From Streptomyces humi (lineage in GTDB: Bacteria; Actinomycetota; Actinomycetes; Streptomycetales; Streptomycetaceae), in NCBI RefSeq assembly GCF_001005085.2, contig NZ_LBMU02000025.1:1-64000 (forward strand): DNA of 64,000 nt. The letters run 5' to 3'. Shown one piece after another: positions 42,978 through 50,137 of this stretch (position 1 is the first letter of the stretch; the number at the start of each line of letters is the position of its first letter). The translations under genes and the position numbers were made by a program. A model generated the notes under the pieces. That model was not told the origin of the DNA, did not search any database, and was given only the letters and a program-made list of their open reading frames with translations.

Positions 42978-44306
42978 TCAGGCGCCCTTCCCGGCCGGTT
43001 CAAGGATCGCCACGCACTCCACGTGATGCGTCATCGGGAACAGGTCGAACGCCCGCAGTGTGCGTACCCGGTAGCCGCCGTCCCGGAAGTACGCCAGGTC
43101 GCGGGCCAGGGCCGCCGGGTCGCAGGCCACGTAGGCGATGCGGCGGGCGCCGAGGGACGACAGGTGTTCCACCGTCTTGCGGCCCGCGCCCGCGCGGGGC
43201 GGGTCGAGGACGATCAGATCGACCTCGGTGATGCCGGTGCGCGGGAGGACCGACTCGACCTTGCCCTGCTCCACGCGGACCCGCGGGAAGTCGGCGAGGT
43301 TGTGGCGCGCGTCCTCGACGGCGCGCTTGCCGGACTCGATGCCCAGCACCGCGCCCTTCTCGCCGAGCCGGTCGGCGAGGGCACCGGCGAAGAGACCCAC
43401 GCCGCAGTAGAGGTCGAGGGCCATCTCGCCCTTGCGCGGCAGGAGGCCCTGCATGACCGCGGTGACCAGGGTGTCCGCGGCCTTCGGGTGGACCTGCCAG
43501 AAGCCGCCGCTGCCGACCCGGTGAGTACGCCCGTCGGCACGCTCGCGCACGAACGCGCGGCCGTGGACGCGGTGGATTCCGCCGTCGTGTTCGTCGACCC
43601 GCATGACCGAGACCGGCCGGTCGAGTTCCACGAGGGGGAGGCGGGCGCCGGGGCGGGGCTCCAGGATCACCATGCGGTCCTGGGAGCCGGTCGCGGCGAT
43701 CGCGTCGACCGAGACCATGCCCGACCAGTCGCGCTCCTCGATGCCCAGTTCGCTGACGCCCGGCGCCGCGATCATGCAGTGCTCGATCGGCTCCACCTCG
43801 TGCGAGCGGTGCCGGCGCAGTCCCGCGTTGCCGTCGGCGTCGACGGCGTACTGCACCCGGGTCCGCCACTGCGGCACCTCACCGGCGGGCAGCTTGTCGC
43901 CCTCGGCCGGCATGACGGTGCCGTCCCAGCCGACGTCCTCGGGCGTGAGGCCCGCGAGCCGGTGCAGCTGCTCGGCGATCACCTCGCCCTTGAGGCGGCG
44001 CTGGGCCCCCGGCTTGGCGTGCTGCCAGTCGCAGCCGCCGCAGCGGCCGGGACCGGCGTAGGGGCAGGGTGCCGCGACCCGGTCCTTGGACGCGTCCACG
44101 ATCTCGACCGCGTCGGCGCGCAGGAAGCGGGCCCCCTCCTCGCCCTCGGTCACCCTGGCCACGACCCGCTCGCCGGGCAGCGTGTGCCGGACGAACAGGA
44201 CCTGGCCCTCGGCGGTGCGGGCGATGCAGTGCCCGCCGTGCGCGACCGGGCCGACCTCGACCTCGTACTCCGTCCCCACCAGCGATTTCCTCGGTTCTGC
44301 CTGCAT
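42978..44306 (-). CDS. Class I SAM-dependent RNA methyltransferase with TRAM domain (RlmD/TrmA type)
   Basis: A 442-aa uracil-C5 methyltransferase. An N-terminal TRAM domain (VGTEYEVEVGPVAHGGHCIA) is followed by the 4Fe-4S cysteines in CPYAGPGRCGGCDWQH. The Rossmann methyltransferase domain contains LDLYCGVGLFAGALADRLG; the catalytic regions are LDPPRAGAGRKTVEHLSSLG and IAYVACDPAALARDL. It probably makes m5U in 23S rRNA or tRNA. Its last ~55 bp occur again at 19566, so the 3' end looks like the target of an island insertion. It follows the KimA-like permease gene on the same strand. Confidence 0.92.
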   Translation of the reverse strand: MQAEPRKSLVGTEYEVEVGPVAHGGHCIARTAEGQVLFVRHTLPGERVVARVTEGEEGARFLRADAVEIVDASKDRVAAPCPYAGPGRCGGCDWQHAKPGAQRRLKGEVIAEQLHRLAGLTPEDVGWDGTVMPAEGDKLPAGEVPQWRTRVQYAVDADGNAGLRRHRSHEVEPIEHCMIAAPGVSELGIEERDWSGMVSVDAIAATGSQDRMVILEPRPGARLPLVELDRPVSVMRVDEHDGGIHRVHGRAFVRERADGRTHRVGSGGFWQVHPKAADTLVTAVMQGLLPRKGEMALDLYCGVGLFAGALADRLGEKGAVLGIESGKRAVEDARHNLADFPRVRVEQGKVESVLPRTGITEVDLIVLDPPRAGAGRKTVEHLSSLGARRIAYVACDPAALARDLAYFRDGGYRVRTLRAFDLFPMTHHVECVAILEPAGKGA

Positions 44307-44395
44307 GGCGGGGTGACTCCAGATCGGGGGGAGGGAAACGGCCCGGGCACGGACCGACGACAGCCCACCAGTCTACGTGCTCCGGCGAACCCCTG

Positions 44396-44461
44396 GTTAC
44401 TGCCGCTGCGCTCCTCAGTTACTGCCGCTGCGCTCCTCAGTTACTGCCGCTGTGCTCCTTG
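44396..44461 (-). repeat. 22-bp tandem repeat, three copies, spanning the permease stop
   Basis: Units GTTACTGCCGCTGCGCTCCT-CA occur at 44396, 44418 and 44440 (the last with two changes). The stop codon of the permease gene lies at the second boundary. On the minus strand each unit re-encodes the C-terminal SGSN and stop. Confidence 0.88.
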
Positions 44462-46509
44462 GCCCGCTGTTCCGCCGGACCACGCCGTACCGAACCCGGC
44501 GCGTTCCACTCCTGCCGCTTGCGGGCCCGCTTCTTCGCCGCCTCGGAGGACGCCAGCTGGTAGGGCACGGAGGTCACCATCACGCCCGGCGTGAACAGCA
44601 GCCGGCCCTTCAGCCGCAGCGCGCTCTGGTTGTGCAGGATGTGCTCGTACCAGTGGCCGACGACGTACTCCGGGATGATCACGGACACCGCGTCCCGCGG
44701 CGACTGGGCGCGCAGACCCTTGACGTACTCGATGATCGGGCGGGTGATCTCGCGGTACGGCGAGTCGAGGACCTTCAGCGGCACGTCTATGCCGCGCCGC
44801 TCCCACTCCTCGCGCAGCGCCTTCGTCTCGGCCGGGTCGACGTTGACGGTGAGCGCCTCCAGGGTGTCCGAGCGCATCAGCCTGGCGTAGGCGAGGGCCC
44901 GCAGGGTGGGACGGTGGATCTTGGAGATCAGGACGACCGAGTGCACGCGGGACGGCCGTACCAGGTCGTCGTCGGGCTCCTGGGGGGCCGAGATCTCCTC
45001 GGAGACCCGGTCGTAGTGCTTACGGATCGCGGTCATCGTGGCGTAGAAGATGCACATGCCGAGCAGCGCCACCCAGGCGCCGTGGGTGAACTTCGTGACC
45101 AGGACGACGACCAGCACCAGGCCGGTGAAGAAGGCGCCGAAGGCGTTGATCGCGCGGGAGCGCATCATGTGGCTGCGCTTGGCCTGGTCCTTCTCCACCG
45201 CGAGGTGACGGTTCCAGTGCCGGACCATGCCGGTCTGGCTGAGCGTGAAGGACACGAACACGCCGACGATGTACAGCTGGATCAGGCGCGTCGAGTCGGC
45301 GCCGTAGATGACCACCAGCAGGGCGGCGGCGCCGGCGAGCAGCACGATGCCGTTGGAGAAGGCGAGGCGGTCACCGCGGGTGTGCAGCTGGCGCGGCAGG
45401 TAGCGGTCCTGGGCGAGGATCGACCCGAGCAGCGGGAAACCGTTGTACGCGGTGTTGGCGGCCAGGAAGAGGACGAGGGCGGTGGCGGCGGCGAGCAGCA
45501 CGAACAGGAAGCTGCCCTTGCCGAAGACGGCCTCGGCGACCTGGGAGATCACCGGGTTCTGGACGTAGCCGGAGCCGATCGGGACACCGTTGCGGAGCAG
45601 GTCGGTCGCCGGGTTCTCGGCCATGCGGACCTTGGTGGTCATGGCCAGCACGATGATCCCGCAGAACATCGTGACGGCGAGCAGACCCATCATGGCGAGC
45701 GTGGTCGCCGCGTTCTTCGACTTCGGCTTGCGGAACGCGGGGACGCCGTTGGAGATGGCCTCGACGCCGGTGAGGGCGGCGCAGCCGGAGGAGAAGGCGC
45801 GCAGCAGGAGGAAGACCAGTGCGAAGCCGGCGAGCCCCTGGTGCTCCGCCTTGATGTGGTAGGCCGCGGTCGGGGCGCGCATCGCGTCGCCCAGCACCAG
45901 ACCCCGGAAGGCGCCCCACGCGATCATGATGAAGACGCCGCCGACGAACACGTACGTCGGGATCGCGAAGAGCTTGCCGGACTCCTTCACACCGCGCAGG
46001 TTCATCAGGGTGAGCAGCACGATCACGGTGACCGCGCAGAACACCTTGTGCTCGACGACGAAGGGGACCGCGGAGCCGAGGTTCTCGATGCCGGAGGCGA
46101 TGGAGACGGCGACGGTCAGGACGTAGTCGACGAGCAGCGCGCTGGCGACGGTGAGGCCCGCTTTGGGGCCGAGGTTGGTGGTGGCGACCTCGTAGTCACC
46201 GCCGCCGCTCGGGTAGGCGTGCACGTTCTGCCGGTAGGAGGCGACCACCGTGAACATCAGCACGACGACCGCGACGGCGATCCAGGGGCTGAAGTGGTAC
46301 GCCGACACGCCCGCGATGGACAGGACCAGCAGGACCTCCCCCGGCGCGTAGGCGACGGAGGACAGCGGGTCGGAAGCGAAGACGGGGAGTGCGATGCGCT
46401 TCGGCAGGAGCGTTTCACCCAGCCGGTCGCTGCGCAGCGCCCGCCCGATCAGGATCCGTTTGGGCACGTCGGTCAGTTTGGACACGAGAGAGGATCGTAG
46501 GCCTTCCAC
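44437..46509 (-). CDS. APC-family permease, KimA-like potassium transporter
   Basis: A 690-aa transporter. An N-terminal SDRLGETLLPKRIALPVFAS leads into about 12 hydrophobic segments; FASDPLSSVAYAPGEVLLVL in TM1 is typical of the KimA/YdaO branch rather than of amino-acid permeases. The ~190-residue hydrophilic C-terminal domain includes VVLISKIHRPTLRALAYARL and VSVIIPEYVVGHWYEHILHN, a USP-like module. Two TrkA-type genes lie divergently upstream, supporting a potassium role. Annotation by name alone would usually say amino-acid permease. Confidence 0.87.
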   Translation of the reverse strand: MEGLRSSLVSKLTDVPKRILIGRALRSDRLGETLLPKRIALPVFASDPLSSVAYAPGEVLLVLSIAGVSAYHFSPWIAVAVVVLMFTVVASYRQNVHAYPSGGGDYEVATTNLGPKAGLTVASALLVDYVLTVAVSIASGIENLGSAVPFVVEHKVFCAVTVIVLLTLMNLRGVKESGKLFAIPTYVFVGGVFIMIAWGAFRGLVLGDAMRAPTAAYHIKAEHQGLAGFALVFLLLRAFSSGCAALTGVEAISNGVPAFRKPKSKNAATTLAMMGLLAVTMFCGIIVLAMTTKVRMAENPATDLLRNGVPIGSGYVQNPVISQVAEAVFGKGSFLFVLLAAATALVLFLAANTAYNGFPLLGSILAQDRYLPRQLHTRGDRLAFSNGIVLLAGAAALLVVIYGADSTRLIQLYIVGVFVSFTLSQTGMVRHWNRHLAVEKDQAKRSHMMRSRAINAFGAFFTGLVLVVVLVTKFTHGAWVALLGMCIFYATMTAIRKHYDRVSEEISAPQEPDDDLVRPSRVHSVVLISKIHRPTLRALAYARLMRSDTLEALTVNVDPAETKALREEWERRGIDVPLKVLDSPYREITRPIIEYVKGLRAQSPRDAVSVIIPEYVVGHWYEHILHNQSALRLKGRLLFTPGVMVTSVPYQLASSEAAKKRARKRQEWNAPGSVRRGPAEQRAKEHSGSN

Positions 46510-46646
46510 CTGGCAGGTCTCCAGCCGCAGTACCGGATCTGCCTCACGGGTGAAAAAGGAGGCGCATGGAACTGCGGATTCCGCAGCCTACGCCCGTTCC
46601 GTGCCTAGATGGCAGACCCCGCCCGTCATCGCACTTCGGAGGTCTT

Positions 46647-46742
46647 ATGCCCGCTACCGCTGAGCTGATCGGCGCCGCGGTGGCGCTCGTCGGCCTCGGA
46701 ATCCTCACCGCCTGGAGCGTGCGCAGCATCACTCGGCGATGA
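46647..46742 (+). CDS. 31-residue membrane peptide
   Basis: A short frame with perfect GGAGG 4 bases before ATG. It encodes MPATAELIGAAVALVGLGIL then TAWSVRSITRR: one hydrophobic helix with a basic cytoplasmic end. It lies between the divergent permease and TrkA genes and reads towards TrkA, so it may be a small subunit or regulator of one of these transport systems (inference). The ribosome site and codon bias support it; homologues were not checked. Confidence 0.65.
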   Translation: MPATAELIGAAVALVGLGILTAWSVRSITRR

Positions 46743-46848
46743 GCGCGGCACAGGGGTGCCCGGCCGGGACGGTGCGTGTGTAGCTTGGGCCTCGGTCTGA
46801 GACCCTGATGTGGCTGAGCAGTAACTTTTGGACACCGGAAGGACGGTC

Positions 46849-47520
46849 GTGCACATCGTCATCATGGGCTGCGGCAGAGTGGGTTCCGCTCTCGCCCAGA
46901 CCCTGGAGCAACAGGGGCACACGGTCGCCGTGATCGACCAGGACCCCACCGCCTTCCGCAGGCTGGGCCCGGGGTTCGGCGGTCGCCGGGTCACCGGGGT
47001 CGGCTTCGACCAGGACACCCTGCGTGAAGCGGGCATCGAGGAGGCCGGTGCCTTCGCGGCCGTCTCCAGCGGCGACAACTCGAACATCATCTCCGCGCGG
47101 GTGGCCCGCGAGATGTTCGGCGTGGAGAACGTCGCGGCCCGGATCTACGACCCCCGCCGCGCCGAGGTCTACCAGCGCCTCGGTATCCCGACCGTCGCCA
47201 CGGTCCGCTGGACCGCCGACCAGATGCTGCGCCGGCTGCTGCCCTCGGGGGCGGAGCCGCTGTGGCGCGACCCCACCGGCGGGGTCCAGCTCGCCGAGGT
47301 GCACGCCTCCCCGAAGTGGGTCGGGCACAAGATCAGCAAGTTGCAGGAGGAGACCGGGGTCCGGGTGGCGTTCCTGACCCGGCTCGGCGAGGCCATGCTG
47401 CCCACCTCGCAGACGGTGTTGCAGGAGGGCGATCTGGTGCACGTGATGATGCGGACGGACGACGTCGACAAGGTCGAGGCCGCCTTCGCCGAGGGTCCGG
47501 ACGAGGAGGGCGGTCACTGA
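46849..47520 (+). CDS. TrkA-family potassium uptake regulatory protein (first)
   Basis: A 223-aa RCK protein. The GTG start follows GGAAGGA by 6 bases. The NAD-binding N-domain begins VHIVIMGCGRVGSALAQTLE with the acidic ribose ligand in VAVIDQDP; the C-terminal TrkA_C domain covers about residues 145-215. It gates a Trk/Ktr/KimA-type potassium transporter in response to nucleotides. Its stop overlaps the start of the second TrkA gene by one base. Confidence 0.92.
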   Translation: MHIVIMGCGRVGSALAQTLEQQGHTVAVIDQDPTAFRRLGPGFGGRRVTGVGFDQDTLREAGIEEAGAFAAVSSGDNSNIISARVAREMFGVENVAARIYDPRRAEVYQRLGIPTVATVRWTADQMLRRLLPSGAEPLWRDPTGGVQLAEVHASPKWVGHKISKLQEETGVRVAFLTRLGEAMLPTSQTVLQEGDLVHVMMRTDDVDKVEAAFAEGPDEEGGH

Positions 47521-48191
47521 TGAGGGTCGCCATTGCCGGGGCCGGCGCCGTCGGCCGCTCCATCGCGGGCGAGCTGCTGGAGAACGGCCACGAGGTCCTG
47601 CTGATCGACAAGGCCCCGACCGCCATCTCGGTGGAGCGGGTCCCGCAGGCGGAGTGGCTGCTGGCCGACGCCTGCGAGATCACCTCGCTGGACGAGGCGG
47701 CGCTACAGCGCTGCAACGTCGTGATCGCCGCGACGGGCGACGACAAGGTGAACCTGGTCGTCTCGCTCCTCGCGAAGACGGAGTACGGCGTTCCGCGCGT
47801 CGTCGCCCGGGTGAACAACCCGAAGAACGAGTGGCTGTTCAACGAGGCCTGGGGCGTGGACGTCGCCGTCTCCACCCCGCGTCTGATGTCGGCCCTGGTC
47901 GAGGAGGCGGTGAGCGTCGGCGACCTGGTCCGGCTGCTGCGCTTCAGCCACGGCGACGCCAACCTCGTCGAGCTGACCCTCCCCGAGGAGTCGGCGCTGG
48001 CCGGCACCCAGGTCGGTGACGTGGCGTGGCCGGAGGACACCTCGCTGGTCACCATCATCCGCGGCACCCGGGTGCTCACCCCCTCCCGGGAGGACTCCCT
48101 GGAGGCGGGCGACGAACTCCTCTTCGTGGCCGCGCAGGCCCGCGAGGAGCAGCTGGAGGACCTGCTGTCGGTCCGGCGCGAGGACAGCTGA
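47520..48191 (+). CDS. TrkA-family potassium uptake regulatory protein (second)
   Basis: A 223-aa RCK protein, paralogue of the preceding one. It has the nucleotide motif MRVAIAGAGAVGRSIAGELL with VLLIDKAP. The C-terminal domain ends LLFVAAQAREEQLEDLLSVR. Adjacent paired TrkA genes suggest a hetero-oligomeric ring. A strong bidirectional terminator follows. Confidence 0.92.
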   Translation: MRVAIAGAGAVGRSIAGELLENGHEVLLIDKAPTAISVERVPQAEWLLADACEITSLDEAALQRCNVVIAATGDDKVNLVVSLLAKTEYGVPRVVARVNNPKNEWLFNEAWGVDVAVSTPRLMSALVEEAVSVGDLVRLLRFSHGDANLVELTLPEESALAGTQVGDVAWPEDTSLVTIIRGTRVLTPSREDSLEAGDELLFVAAQAREEQLEDLLSVRREDS

Positions 48192-48198
48192 CGCAGAC

Positions 48199-48240
48199 GG
48201 GAGAAGGGCGCCCTCCGCAGACGGAGGGCGCCCTTCTCCC
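48199..48240. terminator. Bidirectional terminator between trkA pair and DUF3159 gene
   Basis: A perfect 19-bp stem (left arm begins GGGAGAAGGGCGCCC) with a 4-nt loop, located between convergent genes. Confidence 0.88.
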
Positions 48241-48248
48241 GTGTCCGG

Positions 48249-49004
48249 CTACTTGCGGTGGCGTCCGCCGGTGGGCTCGCCCTGTTCCGCGGCGAGCGCG
48301 GCCTTGCGCTCCTCCTCGGCCTTCTCCTCCGCCTCCATCTCCGCGAAGACGTCGATCGGCGCCGGCGCCTTCGCCAGGAAGACCCAGGTCAGCCAGACGG
48401 CGAGCAGGAACGGCGGGATCTTCAACGCGACCAGGACCCAGCCGAGTTGGGCGGTGTTCGCCCACCAGTACAGCGGGAAGAGGATCGCGCACTTGGCGAG
48501 CAGGATCAGGCCCCACGCCCAGCTGGCCTTGGCGTACGCCTTCTTGCGGCCCGGGTTGCGGGTGCGCCAGGAGAGGTTCTCCTTGAAGACCGGGCCGAGG
48601 ATCAGGCCGATCAGCGGGACCCCGCACAGGGTGGTGACGATGTACGCCAGCGCCAGGCCCAGCGTGTAGAGCATGCCGGGCAGGTAGAAGTCCTTGGCGT
48701 TGCCGGTCATCATCGCGAAGACGACACCGAAGGCGACCCCGAAGACACCGCTGAAGGCGTGCTTGACGGTGTCCCTCATGGCGAGCCGCACCACGACCAG
48801 CACCACGGAGACCGCGAGAGCGGCGATCGCCGACCAGTGCAGGTCCTTGTTGATGGTGAAGATCGTGACGAACAGCAGGCCGGGCAGGACCGTCTCGACC
48901 ATGCCGCGTACCCCGCCGAAGGCCTCGAACAGCGCGGCCTCGGTCACGGCCCGCGCGTCGGCCTCCGTCTGCGTGTCTTCGGTCGGCTTGTCGAGCGACG
49001 TCAC
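48249..49004 (-). CDS. DUF3159 membrane protein
   Basis: A 251-aa protein with five or six hydrophobic segments (VETVLPGLLFVTIFTINKDL, HWSAIAALAVSVVLVVVRLA, etc.) and a charged C-terminal coiled helix EMEAEEKAEEERKAALAAEQ. DUF3159 is an actinobacterial family of unknown function, often next to the OB-fold gene as here. The start lies 3 bases after the upstream stop. Confidence 0.88.
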   Translation of the reverse strand: MTSLDKPTEDTQTEADARAVTEAALFEAFGGVRGMVETVLPGLLFVTIFTINKDLHWSAIAALAVSVVLVVVRLAMRDTVKHAFSGVFGVAFGVVFAMMTGNAKDFYLPGMLYTLGLALAYIVTTLCGVPLIGLILGPVFKENLSWRTRNPGRKKAYAKASWAWGLILLAKCAILFPLYWWANTAQLGWVLVALKIPPFLLAVWLTWVFLAKAPAPIDVFAEMEAEEKAEEERKAALAAEQGEPTGGRHRK

Positions 49005-49007
49005 CGG

Positions 49008-49406
49008 CTACTCCCTACCGAGGGGTCTCAGTTCGTACTTGGGATTGAACAGCACCCGGCGGCCCCGGCTCAGCGAGATCCGGCCCGATGCGATCAGCCT
49101 GCGCCCCGGTTCTATGCCGACGATGGAGCGCCTGCCGAGCCACACCACGTCCAGTGCGGCCGAGCCGTCGAACAGTTCGGCCTCCAGAGCGGGGACTCCG
49201 GCGCGCGGCCGCAGGGTGACCGTGCGCAAGGTACCAGTAACGGTGACGATCTGCCGGTCCTGACAGTCACCGATCCGGGTGCAGCCCGCCGTGTCGGCGT
49301 CCTCGCGCAGCTCCTCCGACTCCAGGTCCTCCTGCGACGAGGAGAGCCGGTCGAGCATGCGCCGGAACCGGCCGGCCGGCTTTTCGGGACGAGGAACAGC
49401 ACTCAT
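49008..49406 (-). CDS. OB-fold nucleic-acid-binding protein
   Basis: A 132-aa protein. Residues 50-125 form an OB fold: QIVTVTGTLRTVTLRPRAGV, LEAELFDGSAALDVVWLGRR and RLIASGRISLSRGRRVLFNP, like the RecG/RPA-type anticodon-binding-domain variants seen in Actinobacteria. The start gives MSAVPRPEKPAGRFRRML. It forms an operon with the DUF3159 gene. Confidence 0.86.
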   Translation of the reverse strand: MSAVPRPEKPAGRFRRMLDRLSSSQEDLESEELREDADTAGCTRIGDCQDRQIVTVTGTLRTVTLRPRAGVPALEAELFDGSAALDVVWLGRRSIVGIEPGRRLIASGRISLSRGRRVLFNPKYELRPLGRE

Positions 49407-49450
49407 GTCTGAAAGCGTACCGGGGCCGGATGACACCGCCGAAGTCCAGC

Positions 49451-50137
49451 TCACTTCTCGAACCGGTAGCCCATCCCCGGTTCCGTGATGAAGTGCTTCG
49501 GGTGGGAGGGGTCCGCCTCCAGCTTCCTGCGCAGCTGGGCCATGTACACCCGCAGGTAGTTGGTCTCCGTCCCGTACGACGGCCCCCACACCTCCTGGAG
49601 CAGCTGCTTCTGGCTGACCAGCCGGCCGGTGTTGCGGACCAGCACCTCCAGCAGGTGCCACTCGGTCGGGGTGAGCCGGACGTCCCGGCCGGCCCGGTTG
49701 ACCTTCTTCGCGGCCAGGTCGACGGTGAACCCCTCGGTCTCCACCAGGACGTCGTCCTCGCCGCCCCCGTCGACCGGCTCGGCGCGCCGGACGGCGGCCC
49801 GCAGGCGGGCCAGCAGCTCGTCCATGCCGAAGGGCTTGGTGACGTAGTCGTCGGCGCCCGCGTCGAGCGCCTCGACCTTCTCGTCGGAGGAGTGGCGGGC
49901 CGACAGGACCAGGATCGGCACCCGGGTCCAGCCGCGCAGCCCTCTGATCACCTCGACGCCGTCCATGTCGGGCAGGCCGAGGTCGAGGACGACCACGTCG
50001 GGGTGGCGGGAGGCGGCCAGTTCGAGGGCGGTACGGCCGTCGGGGGCCGCGTCGACCTCGTACTTGCGGGCCTTCAGGTTGATCACGAGGGCGCGCACGA
50101 TCTGCGGCTCGTCGTCGACCACGAGCACACGGGTCAT
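49451..50137 (-). CDS. kdpE: KdpE response regulator
   Basis: A 228-aa OmpR-type regulator. The receiver has VLVVDDEPQIVRALVINLKA, phosphoacceptor Asp in VVVLDLGLPDMDGVEVI near residue 52 and Lys in DDYVTKPFGMDELL. The winged helix ends YLRVYMAQLRRKLEADPSHP. Its start overlaps the kdpD stop (ATGA). KdpE normally activates kdpFABC in potassium limitation. The ATPase genes are not in this window. Confidence 0.92.
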   Translation of the reverse strand: MTRVLVVDDEPQIVRALVINLKARKYEVDAAPDGRTALELAASRHPDVVVLDLGLPDMDGVEVIRGLRGWTRVPILVLSARHSSDEKVEALDAGADDYVTKPFGMDELLARLRAAVRRAEPVDGGGEDDVLVETEGFTVDLAAKKVNRAGRDVRLTPTEWHLLEVLVRNTGRLVSQKQLLQEVWGPSYGTETNYLRVYMAQLRRKLEADPSHPKHFITEPGMGYRFEK

